DNA of 64,000 nt from CAXSBR01 sp964236495 (GTDB lineage: Bacteria; Actinomycetota; Actinomycetes; Mycobacteriales; Jatrophihabitantaceae): contig CAXSBR010000013.1 of the NCBI GenBank assembly GCA_964236495.1, forward strand, positions 15,460 through 79,459, given 5' to 3'. This document shows, piece after piece, positions 42,870 through 51,469 of this stretch. The notes beneath the pieces were generated by a model. That model did no database searches. It had not been told where the DNA came from and saw nothing but the letters and a program-made list of their open reading frames with translations. Made by a program: the position numbers and the translations under genes. Position 1 is the first letter of the stretch. The number at the start of each line of letters is the position of its first letter.

Positions 42870-43020
42870 GCCGCCGACACTGGCCGGTCGCGTCAGTCAG
42901 ACCGGCCGGTTCAGGCTCTCTGTGGATGGACCGCCACGTTGTGCACAGGCCCTTGACAACCTCAGCACCGCTGTGGCCGTGCACACCGAACCCGGCTCAC
43001 CGGGCGAGAGCCGTCATCGG

Positions 43021-43326
43021 TCAGCTGGGCAGTTCCAATTCGGGCTTGTCCAGCTCCTCGACGTTGACATCCTTGAACGTCACCACGCGCACGTTTTTGA
43101 CGAAGCGTGCTGGGCGGTACATGTCCCACACCCAGGCGTCCTTCATCGTGACCTCGAAGTAGACCTCAGCACCTGCGGTACGCGGCTGCAGATCCACCTC
43201 GTTGGTGAGGTAGAAGCGTCGGTCAGTTTCCACGACGAAACTGAACTGGCTGACGATGTCTTTATATTCGCGATAGAGCTGCAGCTCCATTTCGGTCTCG
43301 TACTTTTCGAGGTCTTCGGCGCTCAC
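43021..43326 (-). CDS. DUF2469 protein
   Basis: A 101-residue actinobacterial protein of the DUF2469 family, nearly invariant between species: MSAEDLEKYETEMELQLYREY at the start, FSFVVETDRRFYLTNEVD, and a C-terminal half with DAWVWDMYRPARFVKNVRVVTF. It lies between yraN and rnhB as usual. No function is known; strong conservation suggests a basic cellular role. Confidence 0.92.
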   Translation of the reverse strand: MSAEDLEKYETEMELQLYREYKDIVSQFSFVVETDRRFYLTNEVDLQPRTAGAEVYFEVTMKDAWVWDMYRPARFVKNVRVVTFKDVNVEELDKPELELPS

Positions 43327-43378
43327 GCCCGGCTCCGCAGTTCGCTACTGCCGCTCACGCGGTCGTGCCTAGGAACGC

Positions 43379-44299
43379 TCACGCGGTGTCCTCTCTCAGT
43401 TCGGTGCCCCAGTGGAGCCCATTATCGTCGCTTTCCGCGGCGTCGCGATCACCCTGCCAACTGGCGCCTTCGGCATCCGTGCCGCCCGTGGCGCCGCCGG
43501 CGTCCATGGCATCCATGGCGTGCCACCGCGTGCCCACGCTGTCCCAGGCTCCGCCGGCACGGCGGACGTTGATGTAGGACTGCCGGTGAACGGGCGACGG
43601 CCCGTGCTCGCGCAGCGCCGTCGAATGTTCGGGCGTCACGTAGCCCTTGTGCCGGGCGAAGTCGTACTGCGGCCACTGCTCGTGCATCGCCACCATCAGC
43701 CGGTCACGGGTCACCTTGGCCAGCACCGACGCGGCCGCGATGCAGGCCACCACGGCGTCGCCCTTCCACACCGCTGTCGTCGGCATACCCAGACCGCTCA
43801 CCGGGAAACCGTCCGTGAGGGCGTAGTCCGGGTAACCGTCGAGTTGATGGACGGCCCGCCGCATCCCGCTGACATTGCCGACGTGCAGGCCGAACGCGTC
43901 GATCTCGCCCTCGCCCACTGCGACGATGGAGTAGGCGCTGGCCCGCTCGACGATGATGTCGAAGTAACGATCGCGCGCCGCGGCAGTGAGAACCTTGGAG
44001 TCGCTGAGCCCGTCCAGGCGGGTCTTGAGCTTGGGCGACAGCACGCACGCGGCAACTACCAGCGGTCCGGCACAGGCACCACGGCCGGCTTCGTCGCTGC
44101 CTGCGACGGACCGGAATCCGGCGCGCGCCAGCACGTCTTCATACGCCCAGATGCCGGCGTCGCGGCGCAGCATCGGGCGAGCCGGCCGTGCCCCGGCGAG
44201 TTCCAGGCCACGGTGGGGATGGGCCGACAAAGGCCACTGACGAGCTGCCCATCGGCGGGCGGAGGCCGGCCTGGCGCGTCGAAATGTGGTGGCTCCCAT
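43379..44299 (-). CDS. rnhB: Ribonuclease HII
   Basis: Cleaves RNA in RNA-DNA hybrids and removes single ribonucleotides. The catalytic acidic pair is in GSDEAGRGACAGPLVVA, with DSKVL, ALTDGF and the C-terminal HKGY…H…H residues also present. The core is about residues 60-255. A variable tail of about 50 residues follows (Ala, Met, Asp, Gly rich), and the N-terminal 40 residues are arginine-rich and may not be translated; ATG 44173 (MLRRDAGIW) is a shorter alternative start. Confidence 0.92.
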   Translation of the reverse strand: MGATTFRRARPASARRWAARQWPLSAHPHRGLELAGARPARPMLRRDAGIWAYEDVLARAGFRSVAGSDEAGRGACAGPLVVAACVLSPKLKTRLDGLSDSKVLTAAARDRYFDIIVERASAYSIVAVGEGEIDAFGLHVGNVSGMRRAVHQLDGYPDYALTDGFPVSGLGMPTTAVWKGDAVVACIAAASVLAKVTRDRLMVAMHEQWPQYDFARHKGYVTPEHSTALREHGPSPVHRQSYINVRRAGGAWDSVGTRWHAMDAMDAGGATGGTDAEGASWQGDRDAAESDDNGLHWGTELREDTA

Positions 44300-44308
44300 G
44301 ACGGCGCT

Positions 44309-45355
44309 TTACGGTACCCGCGGTAACCGCTCGGCCGTGAACGCGCCGGCGTCCAACGCGGTCAGGATCGCAACCAGGTCTGCAGGCCAGTAGACGTCGT
44401 CAGTGTCGGCAAGTTCCTGCGCGCTCCACCAGCGGTAGGCCAGCACGGTGTCGTGCTCCAGGTCGGTGAGTCCGCTGCGATCGATGTCGGGGCGTGCGTC
44501 CACCCGGGTGCAGAAGTAGAAGTCGGTCTGGTCGAGATGCCACTGCCCGACGAAGAAGACGGCGCGCTCTTCAGCTACGGGTGCGGCGTCGGCGGGCAGG
44601 TCTACGACGATGCCGGTCTCCTCGCGCAGTTCGCGCACCGCCGCCTGCGCGGGTGTCTCACCAGGCTCTGCGCCGCCGCCCGGAGCCACCCAGTTGGCGG
44701 CCGAAGCACCCGGCGACTGCAGCGAGGAGATCAAGAGCACCCGGTCGTCGCGATCGAGCACCAACATTCGTCCGGCTGTGCGAACCACCGGTCTGGACAG
44801 CCCGTCTGCTGCCAGAACTTGTTGGACGAGGGCGGCGAGCGCGGCCGGGATCAGGACGTCGCTCGTGGCACGCAGTTCCTCGAGCGTCCACCACCGAGCG
44901 CCCACTACGCTCTGCTCCTCCATCGCCGTCAACGCCGTGGGAGCGGGTGAAAACGCCGCACCCACCCGAGCGGCAAATATCGTGTCGACCTGTGCATAGG
45001 TGCGTCCGGCCCAGTCCCACAGCCGGCGCTGGCGATAGACAGGATCCGCATGGGCCGGCAACTGGACGCGCAAGCCGGTTTCCTCGATGACCTCACGGAT
45101 CGCCGCATCCACCAGCGACTCCCCCGCCTCCACACCGCCGCCAGGAGTCAGCCAGTGGTGCCAGCTCTGCGCGTCGGCACTGCCGCGTTCCTCGATCAGC
45201 AGCACCCGATCGTCGGGGTCCAGCAGCAGCATCCGGGCACCGATGCGCTCGATGGCACTTGCCGGCACGGTGGCGACGTCGCTGTCCAGCTCTGCGTCGG
45301 ACCCTCTGTCGGACGTGCTGGACACTGTGCCGGACACTCTGTCGAACCCAGTCAT
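44309..45355 (-). CDS. Protein with two Nudix hydrolase domains
   Basis: A 348-residue protein with two complete Nudix boxes, at residues 72-95 (GGGVEAGES…REVIEETGL) and 226-249 (GGGAEPGET…RELREETGI). Each follows an NPD-like RMLLLDPDDRVLL / RMLVLDRDDRVLL strand pair, so the domains look like an internal duplication. Nudix enzymes split nucleoside diphosphates linked to other groups. The ATG at 45355 overlaps the lepB stop as ATGA. The reading to 45652 is a lepB shadow. Substrate unknown. Confidence 0.88.
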   Translation of the reverse strand: MTGFDRVSGTVSSTSDRGSDAELDSDVATVPASAIERIGARMLLLDPDDRVLLIEERGSADAQSWHHWLTPGGGVEAGESLVDAAIREVIEETGLRVQLPAHADPVYRQRRLWDWAGRTYAQVDTIFAARVGAAFSPAPTALTAMEEQSVVGARWWTLEELRATSDVLIPAALAALVQQVLAADGLSRPVVRTAGRMLVLDRDDRVLLISSLQSPGASAANWVAPGGGAEPGETPAQAAVRELREETGIVVDLPADAAPVAEERAVFFVGQWHLDQTDFYFCTRVDARPDIDRSGLTDLEHDTVLAYRWWSAQELADTDDVYWPADLVAILTALDAGAFTAERLPRVP

Positions 45356-46359
45356 TCCCGACGGTGACGACTGCGACGACTGCGACGGCGGCGCCACAGC
45401 AGCGGTGCGACGGCGATCATCGCGATACCCGCCGGCGGTGCAGAGGCACCCAGACCGGCGGCGCTGTCGAAGGTCTTCGGCGTGCCCAGCGTGCGCCACC
45501 GCTTGGGCGGCCATGCGATGACAAAGGCCTTCCCGATGACGCCTGACACCGGGACAGTGCTCGTGACGGGCTGACATGTTGACACACTGACGCACCCCTG
45601 CGGGTGGTAGCGGCTGTCTGCTGAATCTCCGCGATGGTCGCCCAGCACCCACAGCCGACCCTTGGGCACCAGAACCGGCCCGAACTTCATCGAGTTGTCC
45701 TCGTAAACGTATGTCTCGTTCAACGAGCGCCAGGGGCCGTGGACGCCGCTGTCACTTACCTGGACATGGCCCGCGGCGTCGCAACAGCGCACCGCCTGCC
45801 CGCCGGTGGCGATGACGCGCTTGACCAGGTCGGTTTCGTCGGGTGGAACGACGCCGATCAATTGGCCGAACGCGCGCAGCGGACCGGTGACGGCGTTGGT
45901 CTGCGGCTTGACGACGGGCTCCTCCCAGCCCGCGGGGGCATGGAAGACGACGATGTCGCCCGGCGCCGGGTCGCGAAAGTGAAAGATGACCTTGTTGACA
46001 AGGATCTTGTCACCGGCGCAGCCGGGGCAGCCGTGCAGCGTCTTCTCCATCGAATCCGACGGAATGTAGAACGGCTGCACCAGAAATGACTTCACCAGCA
46101 CGGCCACCAACACCGCCACGGCGACGAGCAGGGGTAGTTCCCACCAGCGGGCGGGCTTGGACTGTCTGGACCGCTTCGACCTCGCCGACCGTGGAGCACC
46201 AGCACCAGCAAGCGGCGCGCCAGCGAGGGCAGACGCACCGCCGTGAGCGGGGGCCACGCCTTCGGCGGCGATGGTGCCATCACGTGCGAAATTGTGCCGA
46301 TCAGAAAGGTCGGCGCCCTCGGTCGACGCAGGCAGAACAGGCTCGTCGGGGAGCTCCAT
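45352..46359 (-). CDS. lepB: Signal peptidase I
   Basis: Membrane serine protease that removes signal peptides from secreted proteins. The 335-residue protein has a long low-complexity cytoplasmic N-terminus (about 70 residues), one membrane helix (72-90), then the catalytic serine S103 in IPSDSM and lysine K180 in LVKRVIA, plus GDHRGDSADSR. A second hydrophobic stretch and a basic tail end the protein. It sits between rplS and rnhB as in mycobacteria. Confidence 0.94.
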   Translation of the reverse strand: MELPDEPVLPASTEGADLSDRHNFARDGTIAAEGVAPAHGGASALAGAPLAGAGAPRSARSKRSRQSKPARWWELPLLVAVAVLVAVLVKSFLVQPFYIPSDSMEKTLHGCPGCAGDKILVNKVIFHFRDPAPGDIVVFHAPAGWEEPVVKPQTNAVTGPLRAFGQLIGVVPPDETDLVKRVIATGGQAVRCCDAAGHVQVSDSGVHGPWRSLNETYVYEDNSMKFGPVLVPKGRLWVLGDHRGDSADSRYHPQGCVSVSTCQPVTSTVPVSGVIGKAFVIAWPPKRWRTLGTPKTFDSAAGLGASAPPAGIAMIAVAPLLWRRRRSRRSRHRRE

Positions 46360-46395
46360 ATACAGGCGCGCTACTCGAGGGCAGGAACGTCGGCG

Positions 46396-46752
46396 TCAGC
46401 GGGAAACGGTCTCGCGCTTTTCCTTGATCTTGGCCTTCTTGCCGCGCAGATCACGCAGGTAGTACAGCTTGGCGCGCCGTACGTCGCCGCGCGTGACCAC
46501 CTCGATCTTGTCGATGACGGGCGTGTGCACGGGGAAGGTGCGCTCGACGCCGACACCAAAGCTGACCTTGCGGACGGTGAACGTCTCTTGCAGGCCACCG
46601 CCCGAGCGCCTGATGACTGCGCCCTGGAAAACCTGGATGCGCGAGCGGGCACCCTCGATCACGCGGACGTGCACTTTGAGCGTGTCGCCCGGGCGGAAAG
46701 CGGGCACGTCGTCGCGCAACGAGTCGGTGTCCAGCGCGTCCAGGGTGTTCAT
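46396..46752 (-). CDS. rplS: 50S ribosomal protein L19
   Basis: L19 lies at the 30S-50S interface. The 118-residue protein has the conserved FRPGDTLKVHVRVIEGARSRIQVFQG and later VERTFPVHTPVIDKIEVVTRGDVRRAKLYYLR. Its length is normal. It lies between trmD and lepB. The 232-base gap before trmD has no recognisable gene and should hold an rplS promoter. Confidence 0.97.
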   Translation of the reverse strand: MNTLDALDTDSLRDDVPAFRPGDTLKVHVRVIEGARSRIQVFQGAVIRRSGGGLQETFTVRKVSFGVGVERTFPVHTPVIDKIEVVTRGDVRRAKLYYLRDLRGKKAKIKEKRETVSR

Positions 46753-46984
46753 CGTCGAATCCTCACGTCAGGGTGTACATCCGCGTCGCCAGGCGCGCGA
46801 AGGTGTAACCGGTCTAGGCGAAGTTGTGGCCACCGGCGCGACGACCCGCCGAGCGAACCGACGAGACGGATACAGGGCTTGCGCCTACAGCGCCCACGCG
46901 CCATGTCGATGGCAACCGCTCCATGGTGCCATACCGGCGCCGTGAGCGGAAAACGGCGAGCCGCTCTGTAACAGGGGGCGATGG

Positions 46985-47719
46985 TCAGTTGGCCAGCAGA
47001 TCCGGGCGCCGGGCGCGTGTGTGCGCGACGGATTGCTCGTGGCGCCAGCGCGCGATAGCTGCGTGGTCGCCCGAGCGCAGCACGTCGGGCACGGCCAGCC
47101 CGCGCCAGAGCGGCGGCTTGGTGTACGCGGGTGCTTCCAGCAAGCCCTCCGTGAACGATTCCTGCACCGCGGACAGGTCGTTGCCCAATACGCCGGGCAA
47201 CAACCGGGCAATGGCCTCGATGATCACCAGGCTCGCCACTTCTCCGCCGAAAAGGACGTAGTCGCCCAGGCTGATCTCACGCACCGGCATCCGGCCGGCA
47301 GCATCTTCCAGCACCCGCGCGTCGATGCCCTCGTACCGACCGCAGGCGAAGACCAGCCAGGGCTGAGCAGCGAGCTGGACGGCGACGCCCTGGGTGAAGC
47401 GCTCGCCGCTGGGGCTGGGCACGACCAGGACCGGCGGCTGTCCGGTGTCGGGCACCAGTTCGTCGAAGGCGGCACCCCACGGCTCCGGGCGCATCACCAT
47501 GCCAGGACCGCCGCCGTAGGGGCTGTCGTCCACGGTGCGATGCACGTCCGATGTCCACCGGCGCAGATCGTGCACGCTGACGTCCACCACGCCGCGCTCG
47601 ATCGCCTTGCCCAGTAGTGAGAGGTGCAACGGCTCCAGGTACGCAGGAAAGATCGTAACGACGTCCAGCCGCAGCGACGGCGTGACGAGCAGGGTGTCGT
47701 CGACCGCGCGCGCGGTCAC
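46985..47719 (-). CDS. trmD: tRNA (guanine37-N1)-methyltransferase
   Basis: SPOUT-class enzyme that methylates G37 next to the anticodon and prevents frameshifting. The 244-residue protein has LRLDVVTIFPAYLEPL, VDDSPYGGGPGMVMRPEP, the knot motifs ACGRYEGIDARV and SLGDYVLFGGEVA, and the C-terminal RGLAVPDVLRSGDH. The GTG start overlaps the rimM stop as GTGA, giving translational coupling. Confidence 0.97.
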   Translation of the reverse strand: MTARAVDDTLLVTPSLRLDVVTIFPAYLEPLHLSLLGKAIERGVVDVSVHDLRRWTSDVHRTVDDSPYGGGPGMVMRPEPWGAAFDELVPDTGQPPVLVVPSPSGERFTQGVAVQLAAQPWLVFACGRYEGIDARVLEDAAGRMPVREISLGDYVLFGGEVASLVIIEAIARLLPGVLGNDLSAVQESFTEGLLEAPAYTKPPLWRGLAVPDVLRSGDHAAIARWRHEQSVAHTRARRPDLLAN

Positions 47720-48321
47720 AGGTCGAACAGTCCCGCGGGCGCGTCGACGGTGAGCTCGCCGGCAGCGAGGTCGACATGCGGAACGATCGATGCGACGAAC
47801 GGCACGAGGTGTTCCTGCACGGCACCGGCTCCCGGTCCGGCATCGGAATTGGGATCGCCGCCGGAATCGCCGGAATCGGCGGCGGATAGAGCCAGCACCA
47901 GGTGCACACCGCCGGCGGAGTGGACCACCTCGGTCACTGTGCCGAGCACTGCACCGTCAGGATCGCGCGCCCGCAGGCCGACCAAGTCGGAGTCGTAGAA
48001 CTCGTCCGGATCGTCGATCGGTGGCCGCTGCGATGCCGGCATCGCCAACACCGTGCCGCGCAGCGCCTCGGCGGCAGTACGGTCGGGCACACCGGTGAAG
48101 GACACCAGCCAACGGTCGGCGTGCAGCCGTGCAGCCTCGATGACGAACGCCGTGCCGCTAGCCTGCGCGCGCAGAACGACCCCGGCCGCAAAACGGCGGC
48201 CGGGGTCGTCACTCCACGCTTCTACCGCGACCTCGCCGCGCAGGCCATGCGCTTTGCCGATGCGACCGACGGCGACGAGATCGCCGTCGTCAGCACCGGC
48301 TGAGCCCGCGGGCGCGGTCAT
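47716..48321 (-). CDS. rimM: Ribosome maturation factor RimM
   Basis: Helps assemble the 30S head by binding S19. The 201-residue protein has VAVGRIGKAHGLRGEVAVEAW at the start of the N-terminal barrel, RTAEALRGTVLAM, and the C-terminal PRC-barrel (EFYDSDLVGLRARDPDG…VPFVASIVPHVDL). It is translated between khpA and trmD in the usual order. Confidence 0.95.
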   Translation of the reverse strand: MTAPAGSAGADDGDLVAVGRIGKAHGLRGEVAVEAWSDDPGRRFAAGVVLRAQASGTAFVIEAARLHADRWLVSFTGVPDRTAAEALRGTVLAMPASQRPPIDDPDEFYDSDLVGLRARDPDGAVLGTVTEVVHSAGGVHLVLALSAADSGDSGGDPNSDAGPGAGAVQEHLVPFVASIVPHVDLAAGELTVDAPAGLFDL

Positions 48322-48335
48322 CGCAGAATCCCGCC

Positions 48336-48572
48336 TCAGTGCCGGTCGACGTCCACGACGTCGACGCGGATGCCTTTGCCGCCCACGCCGTGAATGACCT
48401 TGCGGAGTGCGGTGGCGGTGCGGCCGCCGCGTCCGATGACGCGCCCGAGGTCGTCGGGATGAACCCGGACCTCGAGCCGGCGACCGCGGCGATTGTCGAC
48501 CAGTTCCACCACGACGTCATCGGGATGGTCGACGATGCCGCGGACCAGATGCTCGAGCGCTTCCTCGAGCAT
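48336..48572 (-). CDS. khpA: KH-domain RNA-binding protein KhpA
   Basis: A 78-residue single KH-domain protein with the GRGG loop at residues 47-50 (LGRVIGRGGRTATALR). In firmicutes KhpA pairs with KhpB and affects cell length and sRNA binding. ATG 48572 starts one base after the rpsP stop region (48574), so it is coupled to rpsP. The ORF reaching 48866 is a shadow of the rpsP repeat tail. Confidence 0.93.
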   Translation of the reverse strand: MLEEALEHLVRGIVDHPDDVVVELVDNRRGRRLEVRVHPDDLGRVIGRGGRTATALRKVIHGVGGKGIRVDVVDVDRH

Positions 48573-48573
48573 G

Positions 48574-49218
48574 TCAGCTGGCGCTGGTGGCCGACTCGGC
48601 AGCCGGCTCCACCGCGTTGGGAGCAGCCTCGGACTCGCCGGCGACGGCTTGGGACGCCTCAGGTGCAGCCGGTGCCGCCTCAGGTGCAGCCGGTGCCGCC
48701 TCAGGTGCAGCCGGTGCCGCCTCAGGTGCAGCCGGTGCCGCCTCGGGTGCAGCCGGTGCCGCCTGCGGTGCTGCAGCCGCCTCCGGTGTTGCCGATTCCG
48801 GTGCAGCCGACTGTGGCGCATCAGCCTTCGGTGCAGCTTTCTTCTTCGGCGTCGTCGCGTCGGCAACCGGGGCCTCGCCGCCGGCGTCGGCCAGTGCTGC
48901 GTCGAACAGCGCGCGCTTGTCGGCCTTGGGCGGGGCGACCCTCATCGGCTCCGGCGCAGGCTCGCCCTTGAACTTCTGCCAGTCGCCGGTGACCTTGAAG
49001 ATCGCGGTGACTGCGTCGGTCGGCTGTGCGCCCACGCTCAGCCAGTGCGCGGCGCGTTCGGCGTCGACCTTGATCACTGACGGATCGTTCTTCGGGTGGT
49101 ACTCCCCGATCGTCTCGATGGAACGGCCGTCCCGCTTGGTGCGGGCGTCGGCGACGACGATGCGGTAGTGCGGATCGCGCATCTTGCCCAGGCGCATCAG
49201 CTTGATCTTGGTTGCCAC
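48574..49218 (-). CDS. rpsP: 30S ribosomal protein S16 with a long repeat tail
   Basis: S16 is a primary 16S-binding protein. The first 85 residues or so are a normal S16 (KIKLMRLGKMRDPHYRIVVAD, IETIGEYHPKNDPS, VGAQPTDAV). The total is 214 residues, against about 80-165 in most bacteria, because of a tail rich in Ala, Pro and Glu. The end of that tail is made of near-identical seven-residue units (PAAPEAA) from 48660-48764. The gene heads the rpsP-khpA-rimM-trmD operon. Confidence 0.94.
   Translation of the reverse strand: MATKIKLMRLGKMRDPHYRIVVADARTKRDGRSIETIGEYHPKNDPSVIKVDAERAAHWLSVGAQPTDAVTAIFKVTGDWQKFKGEPAPEPMRVAPPKADKRALFDAALADAGGEAPVADATTPKKKAAPKADAPQSAAPESATPEAAAAPQAAPAAPEAAPAAPEAAPAAPEAAPAAPEAAPAAPEASQAVAGESEAAPNAVEPAAESATSAS
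48660..48764. repeat. 21-bp tandem repeats in rpsP
   Basis: Four perfect 21-base copies (48660-48743) and one with a single change (48744-48764). Each codes for seven residues of the S16 tail, so copy-number change keeps the frame. Confidence 0.9.
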
Positions 49219-49395
49219 TGCTTCGGGTACTCCAGACTTCGGATGGGATTGGCGCGCGTGAGCCCGTAGGTGGGGTCTGCGGATCAGCGAACCGGATTGG
49301 ACCGGCGCGGCTCGGGCTGAGAGGGGCCCGCACCACCGGTACTCAGCACGCCATTGTGCCAGAAGCGACGGCCGGTGCCGTTCGCGGCGGATTCG

Positions 49396-50472
49396 TCAGC
49401 TGACGACGACGCCGCGCAGCACCGTTCGCACCGGCGCGGCGAGCGTGGTGAGATCGGTTCGTGGATCGTCGGCATAGACGATCAGGTCGGCCGGGGCGCC
49501 CTCGACCAGGCCCGGCAATCCCAGCCACTCCCGCGCCCGCCAGCTCGCCTGGGCGATGACCTCGGCTTGCGGTATTCCGGCTCCGACGAGGGCACGTAGC
49601 TCGTCCTGCACCCGTCCGTGCGCGATGCTGCCGCCGGCGTCGGTACCGGGATAGACCGGCACACCGGCCTCCCAGGCACGGCGCACCCGCTGGCGCGACG
49701 TTGCAAGCAGGGCACGCATGTGGGCGGCATAACGCGGAAACTTCGCGTCGGCCTGGGCGGCGATGCCGGGAAATGTGTCGATATTGATCAGCGTCGGCAC
49801 GACGGCGATACCGCGGTCGACGACGTCGCCGAGCACATCGTCGGTCAGCCCGGTGCCGTGCTCGATCGAGTCGATGCCCGCAGAGACGAGTCCGGGCAGC
49901 GCGTCCTCGCTGAAGACGTGCGCAGCCACCCGCGCCCCAAGCTCGTGGGCGCGGGCAACTGCGGCGGCCAGGACGTCGTCGGGAAACGTCGGGGCCAGGT
50001 CACCGGCGTCACGGTCAATCCAGTCTGCCGCTATCTTGACCCAGCCGTCGCCGTTCGCCGCCTGCCGTTCTACTTCGGCGACCAGATTTTCCGGTTCCAC
50101 CTCGACGCCCAGATCGCGGATGTAGCGGCGGGTGCGGGCGATGTGGCGACCGGCGCGGATCAACCGCGGCAGATCAGTTCGAGCCTGCACGGACCGGTTG
50201 TCCACCGGTGAGCCGGCGTCGCGCAGGAGCAGCGCGCCGGCGTCGCGGTCAGCAAGCGCTTGCTCGGCTTGGTCCTCGGGCGCCGGCGCGTGTCCGGCGG
50301 GCGACAGCCCGACGTGACAGTGCGCGTCGACGAGCCCAGGCAGCACCCAGCCGCCATCAGCGATCAGATCGGCGTCGGGCATCGGTGTGAAGGACAGCCG
50401 GCCGCCGACGATCCAGGCGTCGCGCACCGTTTCCTCGGGCAGGAATACTCCGCGCAGCCGCAGCGCGCTCAC
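49396..50472 (-). CDS. Metal-dependent amidohydrolase
   Basis: A 358-residue enzyme of the amidohydrolase superfamily. The metal-binding HCH of the first strand (GLVDAHCHVGLS), a lysine in WVKIAADW, histidines in AAHVFSE and SIEHGTG and an aspartate in PGTDAGG are all present, giving a binuclear or mononuclear zinc site. An amidohydrolase stands at this place in mycobacteria too (Rv2915c position). The substrate is unknown. GTG 50472 is chosen because the family starts at the short barrel before the DAHCH strand; the longer ORF to 50721 overlaps the toxin gene. Confidence 0.87.
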   Translation of the reverse strand: MSALRLRGVFLPEETVRDAWIVGGRLSFTPMPDADLIADGGWVLPGLVDAHCHVGLSPAGHAPAPEDQAEQALADRDAGALLLRDAGSPVDNRSVQARTDLPRLIRAGRHIARTRRYIRDLGVEVEPENLVAEVERQAANGDGWVKIAADWIDRDAGDLAPTFPDDVLAAAVARAHELGARVAAHVFSEDALPGLVSAGIDSIEHGTGLTDDVLGDVVDRGIAVVPTLINIDTFPGIAAQADAKFPRYAAHMRALLATSRQRVRRAWEAGVPVYPGTDAGGSIAHGRVQDELRALVGAGIPQAEVIAQASWRAREWLGLPGLVEGAPADLIVYADDPRTDLTTLAAPVRTVLRGVVVS

Positions 50473-50612
50473 ATGCCGCCGCCCCGTCCGTGCATCAGCG
50501 TCGCCCTTCTCGCTGCACTTGCTCTGTTGACATTGGTCCGCGAGCCAGTCTTGCCGTAGCCACACCGTCCACAGGAGTTCCACCGGCGCGCTCACGGTGC
50601 GACCAGTATTCC

Positions 50613-51008
50613 TCAGTAGCGAACGGTGACGATGTCTCGAGCGGCCGCGGCGTCGGCAAGTCGGTGATCGAAGGACGCCAGTCGTGCATGGGCGTCTTCG
50701 GCTGCAAGAAGTACGCAACAATCCGGCAGCTTCAGGTTGGTGCTTGCGCGCAGAGCGGCCAGCTTGACGGCGGTGTCGGGTGGAAAAGTCAGCTCCTTCA
50801 ATTCAAGATCTTGTAACGCCTCCCGCACGGCTTCGAGTCGATTCTCGCGAGCGGGGCCGACGAGGACTTCCGCCACCGTCAACGAGTTAGCGCCGAAATC
50901 GTCGTTCACCTCACGAGCCAGGAGCACCTCAGCGCGGCTGTGGAAGTTGTCGGAACCATCGAAATATGCAATCAGCACGCCGGCGTCCAGCACGATCACG
51001 CCGGCCAT
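50613..51008 (-). CDS. VapC-type PIN domain toxin
   Basis: A 131-residue PIN-domain ribonuclease. The four conserved acidic residues fit the family: D8 in VLDAGVLIAYFD, E47 in TVAEVLVG, D96 in LPDCCVL and D114 in ASFDHRLAD. VapC toxins cut tRNA or rRNA. It overlaps the upstream antitoxin gene by 13 bases, the usual toxin-antitoxin layout. RNA target unknown. Confidence 0.88.
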   Translation of the reverse strand: MAGVIVLDAGVLIAYFDGSDNFHSRAEVLLAREVNDDFGANSLTVAEVLVGPARENRLEAVREALQDLELKELTFPPDTAVKLAALRASTNLKLPDCCVLLAAEDAHARLASFDHRLADAAAARDIVTVRY

Positions 51009-51259
51009 TCCTCGCGTAGCCGGTCGAGGTAATCCTCTCCGTAGGTACCGGTGAGAATCCCACTGTGCTTTCGGATCGCTGCTAGCTTGCGGCGACCGTT
51101 TTCGTCATGGGCATGTTGCGCGGCTCGATGGCCTTCCAGTGCAAGTTGCACCAGGGCCTGGGCGCGGCTCAGGCGTGGCCACCGGGTTACTGCCTCGTCT
51201 AACGCCTGCGCGAGGTCGTCGGTCTCAGTCACGAAGTAGCGCGGACGAGTGGTGGGCAT
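50996..51259 (-). CDS. VapB-like antitoxin
   Basis: An 87-residue protein with an N-terminal part that could form a ribbon-helix-helix or similar DNA-binding fold (RPRYFVTETDDLAQALDEAV, then SRAQALVQLAL) and a C-terminal tail (GTYGEDYLDRLREEW) that would wrap the toxin. The ATG at 51259 is seven bases after a TACACT -10 box. It overlaps the PIN toxin gene by 13 bases and lies just after an inverted repeat, so it likely represses its own promoter. Confidence 0.8.
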   Translation of the reverse strand: MPTTRPRYFVTETDDLAQALDEAVTRWPRLSRAQALVQLALEGHRAAQHAHDENGRRKLAAIRKHSGILTGTYGEDYLDRLREEWPA

Positions 51260-51266
51260 GCGCCCT

Positions 51267-51297
51267 AGTGTAACACCGTCAACAGGAGGTGTTACAC
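51267..51297 (-). promoter_or_regulatory. Toxin-antitoxin promoter and operator
   Basis: Perfect inverted arms GTGTAACACC (51268-51277) and GGTGTTACAC (51288-51297) with a ten-base spacer. The proximal arm covers the -10 box TACACT (minus strand, 51272-51267), which ends seven bases before the antitoxin ATG. A classic layout for autorepression. Confidence 0.65.
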
Positions 51298-51469
51298 CCA
51301 TAGTGAAGTGATCGTAGATCCCGTGATTAGCTCGGCGGGGCCACCTGGATGAGCGCCGTCCAACAGTCGCGACGCTGGGCGGCGGGTGACGGTCCGACGT
51401 CACAGTGGTTGTTGAGCCGATTACGGCGGTGCCTCACCCAGTTCAGGTGGCGGCTGTCAAGATTCACCG

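Noticed and set aside
48660..48764. A possible CRISPR or satellite array
   Set aside because: The units are contiguous with no spacers and are in frame inside rpsP.
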